Assembly (NCBI RefSeq): GCF_003255815.1
Contig: NC_037673.1
Location: forward strand, 143,476,111 to 143,540,110
DNA from: Theropithecus gelada
Taxonomy: Eukaryota; Chordata; Mammalia; Primates; Cercopithecidae
Direction: 5' to 3'
Length of the DNA: 64,000 bases
Shown piece by piece: positions 21,541 to 33,465 of the stretch. How positions within the stretch are numbered: the first letter of the stretch is position 1; each line of letters starts with the position of its first letter. Both the position numbers and the translations under genes were made by a program. The notes under the pieces are model-generated. The model was not told the DNA's origin and did no database searches. It worked only from the letters and a program-made list of their open reading frames with translations.

Positions 21541-22611
21541 TTATTTATTAATTTATTTTAGTGTGCTTTCTCCTACTTTGTAAACATAGAGTATTTGGTT
21601 TTTGGTCACCCACTATTAGATTCTCTACAAAAGAATTATAGCAAGATTGTAAATAAACTACCTTTTCCAAATTACTCAGATTAATTTTTGCTCGAATTAT
21701 TTTTTACTCAGAATTGAAGTGCTACAGAATGACCTGAAGTTCACATGCATTTATGCATGTTAGTTTGAGTATAGTGTTCAATCCTGTCAACTGTTCACTT
21801 CATCATTCTTTAAAACTAGTTTTACACCTGTGTTATACCACTTCTAAAATCTAAAGCTACCATCAAAGCAGCAAAATCTGTTTCAGGCAAGCCCTACTGC
21901 ATTCTGCTAGAAGAGCTAAACCATGATTTAAAACACCCAGAAGTACTATTCTAGTTCCTTCCAATTGCCTGTCATCCAGTGTTTTGTAATGCAGACACCC
22001 TTAGGGAGAGTCATGGGGGTCTCCAAGCCCAGGCTTATGAAAGAAGAAAATAAAGAAAAATAAACAGTTCTTCAGGAGGAGGAAAACTAATGCATTATCC
22101 CAGGTAAAGGGCCCTGGAATAGGAAAGTCTCCTGAGAACCAGAAAGGCAATTATATGCTAAGATTGGGATTCAATGTTCCCATAAGTCATATGACCAGAC
22201 TTGAATTCTTCAGTCTCCCTCCGCACTTCATGTATTGCCAATGGTCCTCCACATAGAATGGAAGGGAGAGAATTATGGCTGACAGTCTTAAAGTGTTTGG
22301 ACTCAGAATTCTACAGCGCTGATGACCATCCTGAAACAAGGCTTGCCTAGTTTAGCCTCTGTCTCTGCAAACCTATTTTACTGAAAGTTCATTTCAGTGC
22401 TGCCTCATTGGTAGGAACAAAATAAATATCAACAGAAAAAAAAACAGGAGAGAAAGAGAGAAAGAAATTATTAAATCTATTTCTAGCTTAGAATGCAATT
22501 CTAGGGTGTGTGGGGACTTAGATTCGTGAAAGCAAAGATGAAAGTGTTTAATTTTGAAACCAGCACAGACCCCCAAGGAGGCAAGGAAAAGGGTATGGGG
22601 ATTTCTCCTAC
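21541..22611. other. Unique DNA downstream of the exon (intron)
   Basis: About 1.07 kb with no repeat family recognised. On the minus strand it begins the intron after the donor at 22611. No further exon seen. Confidence 0.5.
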
Positions 22612-22689
22612 CTTCTGTGGTCCCAATCTCGATAGTGCCTTTCACTTGACTGAAGCACCATAGTGTGTCCTGGGTGAGTGTCCCAATTC
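22612..22689 (-). CDS. PPP2R2B: Alternative N-terminal coding exon of a PP2A B55 regulatory subunit
   Basis: Seen: a 78-bp minus-strand segment preceded by TTGCTTTCAG and followed by GTAGGAG. Its only sensible frame has 2 bases finishing a codon, 25 codons, then 1 base. The codons read IGTLTQDTL, WCFSQVKG, TIEIGTTE. No ATG lies upstream before the in-frame stop, so an earlier exon must supply the start. Known: B55 subunits (seven-bladed WD40 proteins that give PP2A its substrate choice) PPP2R2A and PPP2R2D carry WCFSQVKG plus eight residues ending in Glu, then Ala-Asp from the next exon, with a Gly codon split G/GA at the left boundary. Spacing and both phases (1 and 1) agree here. Inferred: this exon gives the family member an N-terminus like those paralogues, instead of its usual alternative first exon. 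PPP2R2B is preferred because of the AT-rich, L1-rich, very long intron and minus orientation; PPP2R2C is the alternative. The WD40 exons are not in the window. Confidence 0.78.
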
Positions 22690-22722
22690 CTGAAAGCAAC
22701 ACAAGGAGATACTTCAGGTTAG
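22690..22722 (-). promoter_or_regulatory. Splice acceptor and branch point of the B55 exon
   Basis: On the minus strand CTAAC (22722-22718) places a branch adenosine at 22719, 30 nt before the exon. It is followed by a moderately pyrimidine-rich stretch (TCTCCTTGTGTTGCTTTCAG). The donor opposite reads GAAG then GTAGGAG, weaker than consensus at +4 and +5, which would suit regulated use. Confidence 0.7.
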
Positions 22723-23869
22723 GTAAGAGCTTCCAGTTGTTCTTAGGAGACCAACAAGAAAAGAAATATATAGCAGAATCTATGCATTTCTAAAAGGAGA
22801 CTTGCACACCAGGTATCATCTCGTCAGAGAAGAGACCCTAGTGAGTCCTGAGAGAATGGTCAGTCTGCAAGTACCACGTCCTGCTGTGAATCACTGCTCT
22901 GTCTCCTCCGTCTGACCAGGCCAGGACCAGTTTGAACTGGAGCAATTCGAGTTTGTTCCTTCTCAGGCCCTGGCAGCATCTTGGAGTGGTTACGAAGGGC
23001 TTGCAGTCATCCCCTGTGTGACTGGCCCTTTTCACGGGAATACTAATGCTTTTGATTGTTTTCCTTCTGTGATGGTGGGGAAGGGAAAGAGGCAGTTCGT
23101 TAGGGGGTGAGAGGAAAAGAAAGGCAACATTTTTTTTTTTTTAACTGGGCTTCACAGCTTGCATGGTTGAGTGGCCAGTAAGGGGTCAGATACCCAGAGC
23201 ACTTCCATCTCTCTTGTTCACTTCTTGACTGCTTGCCAAAGTCAGGCTGACTGTAGAGTAGGGGAAAAAAAAAAAAAAAAAAAACAAGGCTGGGGATGAG
23301 GCGGGGTGGCTCACACAGAGTTGGAGAGTCAGTTTCTGACAAATGTGGCCTATTTTGTTCCAAGGGGATTTTTGTTTCAGATCTAATTGGACACTTGATG
23401 TGGCTAAACCAGTGACTCCTGGTTTCTACAAATATATGTAGCCAATACGTATGTTAATACATATACTAAGAGATATTCTAATTCCTTTACATATTCAAAA
23501 GAGTCCTTTACAGAACACTTCTGGATAGCAGGGGTGCCAGTTTTCTTCTCAACAGCATGAACTTCCCCCTTCAATTCAACTGGGTTTTAAAATTCAAGAG
23601 AATATTGTAGAATCAAATTTTGGAAGATGGTATGAATTTAAGAATGATTAAATCCAGTGGGAAAAAACCCACAAAATTTCAAAAACCAATTGACCTTTAA
23701 AATGCACAGGGAACTGAGTAGTCATTTTCATTATCAGCCACAGATTCGTATTGAATTCCTAGATGGAAACCTTCATTCGCTCAGCCACATGAGAGGAGAA
23801 TTGCCTCTCATATGCTCTTCTCAGTGTTGTTGACAGGTTATTTGATGGAAGTATTATAGAGTCATCATT
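22723..23869. other. Unique, GC-richer DNA upstream of the exon
   Basis: No repeat recognised. The part at about 22850-23080 is richer in G+C than the surroundings. On the minus strand it has a strong acceptor-like tract (CCCTTCCCCACCATCACAG, before 23067) but no matching good donor. A T run near 23131-23142 and an A run at about 23264-23284 bracket unique DNA without target duplications. Confidence 0.45.
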
Positions 23870-24050
23870 AAAAGTAGAGACTTTGCACTTAGGCAGGGTT
23901 TCTAATTGGGCTCTGACTTGGGATAAGTTTCTAAGCATAATGAGACAGTTTCCTCATCTTAAATGGCAATAAAAATAGTACCCATCTCTCAGAGTTGTGG
24001 ATATTGAATGTGATTAGCACAGTCAAGAAACTTAAAAATGGATATTATTA
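23870..24050 (+). repeat. MIR
   Basis: GGGCTCTGACTTGGGATAAG, GACAGTTTCCTCATCTTAAA and GAGTTGTGGATATTGAATGT. Confidence 0.7.
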
Positions 24051-24086
24051 GTAGTAGTAAAGATTGATTCGAAAGGGTTTCATAGT

Positions 24087-24105
24087 AAAAAAAAAAAAAA
24101 AAAAA
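24087..24105. repeat. 19-A run
   Basis: Pure A between a plus and a minus MIR. No associated body recognised. Confidence 0.9.
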
Positions 24106-24132
24106 GACGAAGAATATTGGCTGAGAAAATTT

Positions 24133-24320
24133 CAGACACTGTGCTAAGCACCTGACTTAGAGCAGCTTTATTCTTACATAAATCATGGGGAGGGCATTAT
24201 TATCATCCCCATTTTACAGGGGAGGAAACTGAGGCTCAGGAAGTTTTGGTAACTCCCTCAAGGTCACACCTAGTGCATGGCAGAGTTGGAATTTCAATCA
24301 AGCCTGTCTGAGTTGCAGTA
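24133..24320 (-). repeat. MIR, well preserved
   Basis: GACACTGTGCTAAGCACCTG, CCATTTTACAGGGGAGGAAA and AACTCCCTCAAGGTCACACC. Confidence 0.88.
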
Positions 24321-25724
24321 TTCCCAGTGTGTAGAGGTTGGATACCCATTTGACAGTTTGGGCCCTTTAGCCCAGAGAGGCTTCACAGCAAGAATCTCAT
24401 TTGGAAGGCTGAGCTGGAATACAGTTTCTGATATCAAGTAGTAAAGTATCAATGTCTTCTTTAAGATGACACAGGGCTAAAACTTCCTAATAATATTAGC
24501 ACCTAGAAGGGGAGAAGGAAGGCCTTTGGCAGCATTTATTACTGTATAGACAGACACAGCCACAGTGCTGATCCTTGCTTGTACTTTCTGCTCTGGCCTT
24601 GGATTCCAGCATCAGATATTCTTTGACAGGTTCTTACCCTTCCTTGTGAGTTGTCAGTGACCCTCTCTACACTGAGTCAATTCTGCTGTTGAGATCTGAG
24701 ACCACATCTGTCTTAGGGAACATTAGCTATAGATGAGATTTCCTGCTGATTTTTGTCCTGGCACAGTTCCTATATCACTAGTTAATGATTCTGGATGTAG
24801 ATGGTGTTTCTATTTTCACAAAACATGTACTTTAAAGCAAGAAACTCTGAAACACACACATGCATACATACAAACCTAGGCATATTTAAATATGAGCCTA
24901 TGTCTAGATATTTGTACTACTTTAGAGAATTTTAGCTCTAGGAGGAACCTTGCTTATATGTGAAATTAATTTATTTCACATCTGAAAAACCCAAATCATG
25001 GAAGTTACTGACTTGGTGAATTCACAAGGAATAATGTGACCAATTTACATACCAATGCCAGTTCCTGATGTTTACTCCTAGATAGGGTTGCCCAGAGGCA
25101 TAAGCTCAGTTGATGAGAGTTGGTTGATTACTGTGAGGGTTCCAGGCAGCCAAGATATCGTCAGTGGTTTTGTCCAAGGCAGGCTTCCATTGGACCCAAT
25201 TTCTGTCTCCCACCAATATTATTGCCAAATGAGGGAATTAGTGATGCAAAGAAAGTTTGGAACATGCCATTTCTTTCCTAAAAGTGCTAAGCAGCAGCTG
25301 AAAACACAAATGCCTGGATGGATTAGGATGTAAATGAGACAAGCTGTCCAGGTGTCAGATATTCAGTGATTTGACACTTGATCTCAGTCTGTGATCATCT
25401 CAAAAGCGGTAGGAATGAAGGAACTGGAGGATTCAGGCTTTGCCTGAAGGTCAGCAGCTATTCAACTCCAGCTAAAAGTTGCCATGAAAATTTTCAGCCC
25501 AGTGTGACCAGACTGGCTAATGTTTTTCAGAGGAAGCCAGAAATCTGGATTATTATGAGAATAATCCAAATGTTCAAATAACTCCACATTTTTAAATGTT
25601 GTCAATAAGTTCAAATTAGAACACTCACACAGCACAGCTCACACAGCCTAGGGCAAACTTCATATCTGCGGGCTGAATGTTGTCTTGGTGCCACCAATTT
25701 GTAAATCTCTGGTTAGAATATTTG
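24321..25724. other. Unique DNA, no supported gene
   Basis: About 1.4 kb without a recognised repeat. The plus frame 25088-25333 (81 codons) has no domain I recognise and no convincing splice sites. Confidence 0.45.
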
Positions 25725-25870
25725 TGCTGAAAGACACTTTAATACCTAGCTCATGCTTACCATTTCACAGATTAGGAAGTGGGACCCTAGGAAGGAAAAG
25801 AACTCACAACACCATAATTACTTCAGTTGCAGACCTAGGACACCAAGGGGTCAAATCCCATTCTTATATC
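25725..25870 (-). repeat. MIR remnant
   Basis: CAGATTAGGAAGTGGGACCC then ACTTCAGTTGCAGACCTAGG and GGGGTCAAATCCCATTC. Confidence 0.5.
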
Positions 25871-26285
25871 AGATTCTCTTTTACCACCAGGCTACCTGTC
25901 ATGGTGATGTTTTGCCAAGATAGCTATCTATATTTAATGAATTCTCTTTGGGGAAGTGTATTTCATTGCTAAAGTGGGATGATTGGGAGAATTACACTAA
26001 CATAGAAAGGAAAATTTGTTTCTCTTAAATGGCAGACCTTGACAGCTTCCCTAAACCCCAGTGTTAAATGACACATCAGTGGCTATTGCAATGGTGTCCA
26101 CAAGCAACATTCCCTACCAGGAGGCTGATGCAGATCCAGTGGCTAAACATCCTGGAAGGTGCTCATGCTTTTCTCCTTCTCCACAGCTCAAAAGGGGGCC
26201 GAGTCTCACCTACTGAATCGTTGGAAGCACAGCCCACAGATAGCATGTACCTATCTCATGTCTAGGATCATGGAATAGACAATTT
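25871..26285. other. Unique DNA
   Basis: Nothing recognised. Confidence 0.4.
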
Positions 26286-26430
26286 CTGAATCTGGTCACC
26301 CCTTGGAGATCACTTGGTCCAACTGCTTCATTTAAAAGCAGAGGACACAGAGGCCCAAAAGGGGCATGGCCACACAGTGAGTTAACAGCAGAGTTGGAGC
26401 CAGCCCAGGGCTCTGATGTCCTGCACAGAG
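26286..26430 (-). repeat. MIR-related remnant
   Basis: GATCACTTGGTCCAACTGCT, GGACACAGAGGCCCAAAAGG and GAGTTGGAGCCAGCCCAGGG match a MIR-family variant in reverse. Confidence 0.6.
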
Positions 26431-26618
26431 CCCTTCAGAGTTGAGGCAGCCTTTGTCCTGCCTCTTTTGTGCCAACTCAGCTTTGTGAATACAATGAACA
26501 GAGAGTGTGACGTGCAGCAAATAAAGCTCCTTATTGATTGGGAGGTGACTGTAAAGAGTTATTTTCAGGGGCTTTGTGCTAACAGTGTGCTTCTCTCTGC
26601 AGAGAGAGGGAGAGGGAG

Positions 26619-26662
<44 letters not shown>

Positions 26663-27820
26663 TTGCCCAGAAAAATTTTCTCTGAGAGAAGTCTAATTTG
26701 AAATTGATTATGTTATAGGCTATAAATGTATATTCACTACATAGGAAGAGCCTTAATGGTGCAATCCTCTCTGTTGTTACAAGGGTACCACAATAACTTA
26801 CGGCAGGCACTTAGTATGAAATATGAATGAATGTCTTGCTGACACATCAGTCCCAATTTGGTGTAGAAATTTTTCTATCTAGGAAGCCGAATTTCTAAAA
26901 GGAGAGACGTAGGTACTCCAGAGACAGTTAAAAATAAGGACTTCAGACTTCAGTGAGAAAGAGAGGCTTTTAGTTTTCACTTTCCACCTCTATACCCTGT
27001 ATATTGCTTGATATTTGACAATTGCCACTGTGTTTAGTAAAGACAGGCCACTTGTGTGTCCCCAATTTGCCAGAGAGCTCATATAGAACAGAAACAAGCA
27101 GAGATAGTAAGCACATCAGGTTTTAAAGTCAAACATTTCCTTTGCACAGGATCCACCATTAGAAACATTATGCAAAAACCATCACTGGATCATTTTGCTG
27201 GGTGTAGTTCACTGGAGGATTTCAATTGGCAATCAGAAAAATTGTTAATTGGCTAAACTGACCATCACAACAGTTCATTTATTGGAAGAAAGAGAAGGGA
27301 GGTGGAAGGAAGTGGCTACATTTGGCAGATTATTAAGAAGGTAGTATCAGGGATTTGTGGTGATTTGCAATAGGAATGAGGAAGGAAAGAAGAGGTGAAG
27401 GAATCTTGGACTATTGGTGAAACAGTGGAGCTACTCTATTGAGCTCTTGATCCTATATCCTAATAATTTACTGAATAAAGGAAAGTTTTTATACTCTCAA
27501 AAAAATAATGATGCTGCAAAGTTTCTCATTAGAAATCTCACCCTATTTTACCAATCAAAGGAAATGAAGGTGCCTAATATCCTCAAATAGATCCGTGTAA
27601 ATATCTGTATAGTAAATACAGAGAAAATGAGAAGACACATTATTTCTTGCCTAATGCATCCTAGCACACCATTCTGGAGTGTAATTCAAAAGTATCCAAG
27701 ATTGAAAGATTGTATTTTACTCTTCTCCATACATACAATAATTATTTTGTGATAGTGTTCTACTATTTCTAGTAAGGTTTTAATAAATAGTTAATACGGT
27801 CCTTTCCACCCTCTCTTTTT
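26431..27820. other. Unique DNA with a (GA)n microsatellite
   Basis: 26599-26660 is a (GA)n run, perfect over roughly its last 40 bp. The rest shows no recognised repeat; frames crossing the GA run (Arg-Glu or Leu-Ser runs) are artefacts. Confidence 0.6.
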
Positions 27821-27971
27821 AAAAAGCTTTTGAAGGTAAAATTGACATTTAATAAATGGGAGATACTTAAGGTGTGTAATTTGACAAGTTATGACATGTA
27901 TACTGTCACCTTGAAACCATCATTGCAATCAATATAATAAACATAATCAACTACCAAAAGATTCCTCATGC

Positions 27972-28265
27972 CTTTTTTTGTTTTTTGAGACGGAGCGTTA
28001 CTCTGTCACCCAGGCAGAGTGCAGTGGCTTGATCTCGGGTCACTGCCATATCTGCCTTCTGGGTTCAAGCGAAGGGGCCTCAGCCCTACGAGTAGCTAGG
28101 ATTATAGCCGCACACCACCACATCTGGTTAATTTTTGCATTTTTAGGAGAGACGAGGTTTCACCATGTTGGCTAGAGTGCTTTCAAACTCCTGACTTTAA
28201 GTGATCCACCCATCTCGGCCTCCCAAACTGCTGGGATTACAGGCATGAGCCACCACGCCAAGCCC
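27972..28265 (-). mobile_element. Alu, full length, diverged
   Basis: TTTTTTGAGACGGAGCGTTA to GAGCCACCACGCCAAGCCC. Substitutions and a deletion in the left part (CACCCAGGCAGAGTGCAGTG lacks the usual CTGG). Confidence 0.95.
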
Positions 28266-28510
28266 TTTTCATAATCTTTTTTAGCCCTTTGTTTTGCCTA
28301 TACTTCTCCTTCCTCCTAATCTCAGGCACCTCTGATTTGCTCTGTATCTATATATTAGTTTGTATTTTTTGTAATTTTATACAAATGCAATCCTATGGTA
28401 TGTACTCTTTTTTTTTTTTTTGCTTCCTTTGATGAGCATTGAGATCATTTCCTGTTTTTGCATGTATCAATTATCAATTGTTCATTTCTTCTTATTGTTG
28501 ATTTGCATTC

Positions 28511-28835
28511 TTTTTTTTTTCTTTTTTTTCTTTTTTCTTTTTTTTTTTTTTTTTGAGACAGAGTCTTGTTCTGTTGCCCAGGCTGGAGTGCAGTGGCTTT
28601 ATCTCGGCTCACTGCAACCTCCACCTCCCAGGTTCAAGTGATTCTCCTGCCTCAGCCTCCTGAGTAGCTGGGATAACAGGTGCATGCCACTACGCCTGGC
28701 TAATTTTTGTATTTTTAGTAGGGATGGGGTTTCACCATGTTGTTCAGGCTGATTTCGAACTCCTGACTTCATGATCTGCCCGCCTTGGCCTCCCAAAGTG
28801 CTGGGATTACAGGCATGAGCCACCATACCAGGCCC
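28511..28835 (-). mobile_element. Alu with 11-bp target duplication
   Basis: A long T-rich tail then GAGACAGAGTCTTGTTCTGT to CATACCAGGCCC. Direct repeat GATTTGCATTC at 28500-28510 and 28836-28846, inside the old L1. Confidence 0.97.
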
Positions 28836-29043
28836 GATTTGCATTCTATTATATGGATATATTATAGTTTGTTTATTCATTTACCTTAATTTAGGTTGTT
28901 TTCAATTTTTGGCTATTACAAACAAAACTACTAGAAACATTTGTGTATGCTTTTACTTTTCTTGGGAAAATACCTAATAGTAGGATAGCCAGGTCATATG
29001 ATAAGCATATATTTAACGATTTTAAGAAATGCCAAAGTGCTTT

Positions 29044-30886
29044 GTTTTTTCCAACTTATTTTAGGTTCACGGGGTATATGTGTAGGTTTGTTACATGGGT
29101 AAATTGCGTATCACTGGGGTTTGGTGTATAAATGATGTCATTACCCACGTAGTGAGCATAGTATCCAGTAGGTAGTTTTTGAAACTTCACGTTTCTCCCA
29201 GCCTCTACCTGCCCAGTGTCTTCTGTGCCCACCATTGTGTCCATGTGTACTCAGTGTTTAGCTCTCACTTGTGAGAATATGTGGTCTTTGGTTTTTTCTT
29301 CCTGTGTTAATTCACATAGGATAATGGTCTCTAGCTCCATGTTGCTGCAAAGGACCTAATTTTTTATGGCTGCATAGTATTCCATAGCATATATATACCA
29401 TGTTTTCTTTATTCAGTCCACTGTTGATTGACGTCTTGGTTGATTCCATGTCTTTGCTATTGTGAATAGTGCTACACGTGTCTTTTTGGTAGAACAATTT
29501 ATATTCCTTTGGGTATTTACCCAGTAATGGGATTTCTAGGTCAAATAGTAATTTTGTTTTAAGTTCTTTGAGACATCTCCAAACTGTTTTCTTTCCACAG
29601 TGGCTGAAGTAATTGACATTCCCACCAGCGGCTTATAAGCATTCCTTTTCCTCTGCAACCTTGGCAGCATCTGTTATTTTTGACTTTTTAATAATAGCTA
29701 TTCTAACTGGTGTGAGATGATATCTCATTGTGGTTTTGATTTGCATTCTCTAATGATTAGTGATGTTGAACGTTTTTTCATATGCTTTTTGGCCACATGT
29801 ATGTCTTCTTTTGAGAAGTGTCTGTTCACGTACTTTGACCATTTTTTAATGGGGTTGTTTTTTGCTTGTTAATTTAAGTTCTTTATAGATTCTGGATATT
29901 AGACCTTTGTTGGATGCATAGTTTTTGCATATTTACTCCCATTCTGTAGATTGTCTGTTTACTCAATGGTGTCTTTTGCTGTGCAGAAGCTCTTTAATTA
30001 GGTTCCACTTAGTCTATTTTTGTTTTTGTTGCAATTGCTTTTGGTGACTTCATCATGAAATCTTTACCAAGGCTTATGCACAAATGGTATTTCCTAGGTT
30101 TTCTTCTAGTGTTTTTACAGTTTTAGGTTTTATATTTTAATCTTTAACCCATTTTGAGTTGATTGTTGTATATGTGAAAAAGAAGGGGTCTAGTTTCATT
30201 CTTCTGCATACGGCTAGCCAGCTATCCCGCAACCATTTATTAAATAGAAAATCCTTTCCCCACTGCTTGTTTTTATTGACTTTGTCAAAGATCAGATGGT
30301 TGTAGGTGTGCAACTTTATTTGAGTTCTCTAATCTGTTCCATTGTTCTACATGTCTGTTTTTATACCAGCAGCGTGCTATTTTGGTTACTATATCCTTGT
30401 AGTTACAGTTTGAAGTTGAGTAGTGTGATGCCTCCAGGTTTGTTCTTTTTGCTTAGGATTGCTTTGGCTATTTGGGCTTTATTTTTTGTTCCATATGAAC
30501 TTTATAATTTTTTTTTCTAATTTTGTGAAAAAATGTTGTTGGTAGTTTGATGGGAATAGCACTGAATCTGTAAATTGCTTTGGGTAGAATGACCATTTTA
30601 ACAATACTGAGACTTCCTATCCATGAGCATGGAATGTTTTTCATCTGCGTGTATTGTCTCCGGCTTCTTTCAGCAGTATCTTGTAATTCTCATTGTAGAG
30701 CTCTTTCACCAACCTGGTTAGCTGTATTCCTAGCTATTTTTTTCTTTTTGTGGCTATTGTAAATGGAAATGTGTTCATTTTTTGCTTCTCAGCTTGAATG
30801 TTATTGGTCTATAAAAATGCGACCGATTTTTGTACACTAATTTTGTATCCCAAAACTTTACTGAAATAAAACTTTTTTCAAAGTGA
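29044..30886 (-). mobile_element. Younger L1 (primate L1P-like), 5'-truncated
   Basis: 3' UTR start GGTTCACGGGGTATATGTGT, then AATTTTTTATGGCTGCATAG, CAGTAATGGGATTTCTAGGT, and ORF2 up to CCAAAACTTTACTGAAATAA. About 1.84 kb. Both junctions carry CAAAGTG (29033 area and 30890 area), a plausible short target duplication in the old L1. ORF2 remnants are broken by stops. Confidence 0.9.
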
Positions 30887-33270
30887 TTGTGTCACTAGTA
30901 TGTATGAGAGTTCTAGTTTCTCAACATCCTCACTAATACTGTATGGTCAAAATTTTTAAGATTAGCCACTCTACTAGAAATGCATGGTTTGCTACTGTGT
31001 TTTCAATATTCATTCCCCTAACTATCATTTTTGTACTTATTTGCCATCTATATTTCTTCTCCTTCTTGCCTTGTTTTATTGTCTAAAACCTCTTGTAAAA
31101 ATTTTAATAGAAGCAGTGCAGTTAGGCATCCTTAATTTGTTCCTGATTTGAGGGTAAAAGCATTCAGTTTTTTAACATTCAGTGTGATGTTAATTGTAGA
31201 TTCTTCACATATGGGTTTATCTGTTTACCTACTTAAGAAGTCCCATTCTATTTCTAATCTATTAAGAGTTTTTCTCAGGAATACTTGTTTGATTTTGTCA
31301 AATCTTTTTCCTGCATCTAGTAAGGTGCTCATATTTTTTCCTTTAAAAATGTGTTTATGTAGTGAATTACATGAATTGAACTTTGAATGTTAGAGCAATC
31401 TTGCATTGGGCTATGGTGTATTATCATTTTCTATATTGTTGGATTCTATTTGTTAAAATTTTATTTAGAATTGTTACATTTATAAATAAATATATATGTA
31501 TATTTATGATACCTATAAAGTCATAGGTATCAAGGAATGCTTACCCCATAGAATAAACTGGGAATTATTTGCCCCTCTTCAATGTTCTGTAAAGTTGGTG
31601 TATAATTGGTGCTATTTCTTTCTTAAATATATGAGAGAATTCACCAGTGAGTCATCTAGGCTTGATGTTTCTTTGCATGTGGTTTGTAATTATAAATTCA
31701 ATTTTCTTAATAGACATAATATTTTCAGGTTATCTATTTTTTATTGAGTGGCTTTGGTAATTTGTGTCTTTTCAAGGAACTTCTGCATTTCATCTAAGTT
31801 TTCTAATTTACTGTTATAATGTTGTTCATAATATTTTATTATTATGCTTTTAGTATCTGAAGAATCTATAAAGATGTATACCTCTTTCATTCCCAACATT
31901 GGTATTTTGTGTCTTTTATCTTTTCTTCCTGATCAATCTGGCTACATCTTCCCAAAAAACAAGACTTTAGTTTTATCGATATTCTCTATTGTTTTTCTAT
32001 TTTCTATCTCACTGATTTTCTCTCACATCATTATTATTTCATTTCTTCTGCTTACTTTGGATTTCATTTTGTTTTCATTTGGTTTCTTAAAGTAAAAACT
32101 GAAGTCATTGATTTGAGACACTTCTTTCCTAATGTAGGCATTTAGTGCTATACATTTCTTGTAAAGTAGTGGCATGCCATAAATTTGGATATACTGGGTT
32201 TTTATTTTTATTTATTCAAAATAATTTCTAATTTTCCTTTTGAATTTTTCTTTGACCCTTGATTTATTTAGAAATATGTTATTTACTTTTGAAATCTTTG
32301 GGAGACTCTCCAGACATCTTTCTCATTTTAATTTCTAATTTAATTCCAATATTGTCAGAGAACATGATTCGATTTACTTTTTAAAAATTTTACTGAGACA
32401 TTTTATGGCCCAAAATATGGTTTATCTTGGTAAATACTCTGGATGCGTTCAAAAAGAATGTATATTCTGCTGTTGTTGAATGTTCTGTAAAGGCCAATTA
32501 GGTCAAGTCAGCTAATTGTTTGCTTAAGTCTTCTGTATCCTCACTGGTTTTCTGTTCCATCAATTGTTGCAAGAGGAATATTGAAGTCTTATATAATTTG
32601 GTTTTATTTTTTCTTTTCACTTCAATTAGTTTTTCCTTTATATTTTTGAAGTTCTGTTGTTATATGTATTAACATATTTAGCATTGTTATTTTCTCCTGA
32701 TAACCTGCTCCCTTTATCATTATGAAATGACTTTCTTTATCCTTGATAATATTCTTTGCTTTGAAATTCACTTTTATATTAATATAGCCATTGCAATTCT
32801 GTTTTGATTAGCATTAGCATGGTGTACCTTTTCCCAATCTTTAGCTTTTAACCTATTTGTACCTTTTGAAGTTTGTTTCCTGTAGGTAGCATAGAGTTGA
32901 ATTTTAAAAAAAACAAAACAAAACCCAGTAAATATCTTTGCCTTTTAATTGAAGAGTTTATACTATTCACATTTATTGTGCTTATGGATATAGTTAGATT
33001 TAAATTCATCTTATTGTTTTTTACTGTGGCACCTTTTATTGTTCCCTTTTACTGAATTCTTTTGATATATTAGGGGTTTTTTTTACTTCATTTTACCCAC
33101 TTTTCTCAGTATTGAGCTACAATTCTTAGTGTTATTGTTTTAATGGTTGCTATAGGTTTTATGGTATTTATCTTTAAATTACCAGTCTGTTTTGTAGTGA
33201 TTTTATATTACTTCATATATAGTACAAAAACTTTACAATAGTATATTTATTTTTTCCCCTTCCCATCTTT

Positions 33271-33465
33271 GTGATGCTGTGCAGTCTTCTGGCAATCCAA
33301 AGAGAAAGGATTACAGAGACCTCAGCCCTGGTGTCTTTAAGCCCCGGAGCAAATATGGCAATTGCCTCCCTCTAGCTTTTCATGTGACGAAGAAACAACA
33401 ACAACAACAACACTTCATTTGTTGAAGCCACTGCTTAGTCAGCTACAGCTGAATCCAATACCCCA
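33271..33465 (+). repeat. LTR-like remnant with (CAA)n
   Basis: CATGTGACGAAGAAACAACA then (CAA)n, GTTGAAGCCACTGCTTAGTC and AGCTACAGCTGAATCC recall the 3' end of an old LTR-type repeat. Family unsure. Confidence 0.35.

Larger units (their letters stand above)
27821..33270 (-). mobile_element. Old mammalian L1 (L1M), broken into four pieces
   Basis: 3' UTR and ORF2 end at 27821-27971, 28266-28510 and 28836-29043; upstream ORF2 at 30887-33270 (TTGAGGGTAAAAGCATTCAG, TAGAATAAACTGGGAATTAT, GAATTCACCAGTGAGTCATC, GATTTTAATGG-type AT-rich flank). All are reverse complement. Two Alus and one younger L1 sit between the pieces. Too decayed for any intact frame. Confidence 0.8.

Noticed and set aside
22718..22730. 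Plus-strand donor-like AGGTAAGA next to the B55 exon
   Set aside because: It overlaps the minus-strand branch region and has no acceptor or open frame with it on the plus strand.
23131..23284. T run and A run bracketing about 120 bp as a retrocopy
   Set aside because: No target duplication on either side, and two opposite homopolymers do not fit a single insertion.
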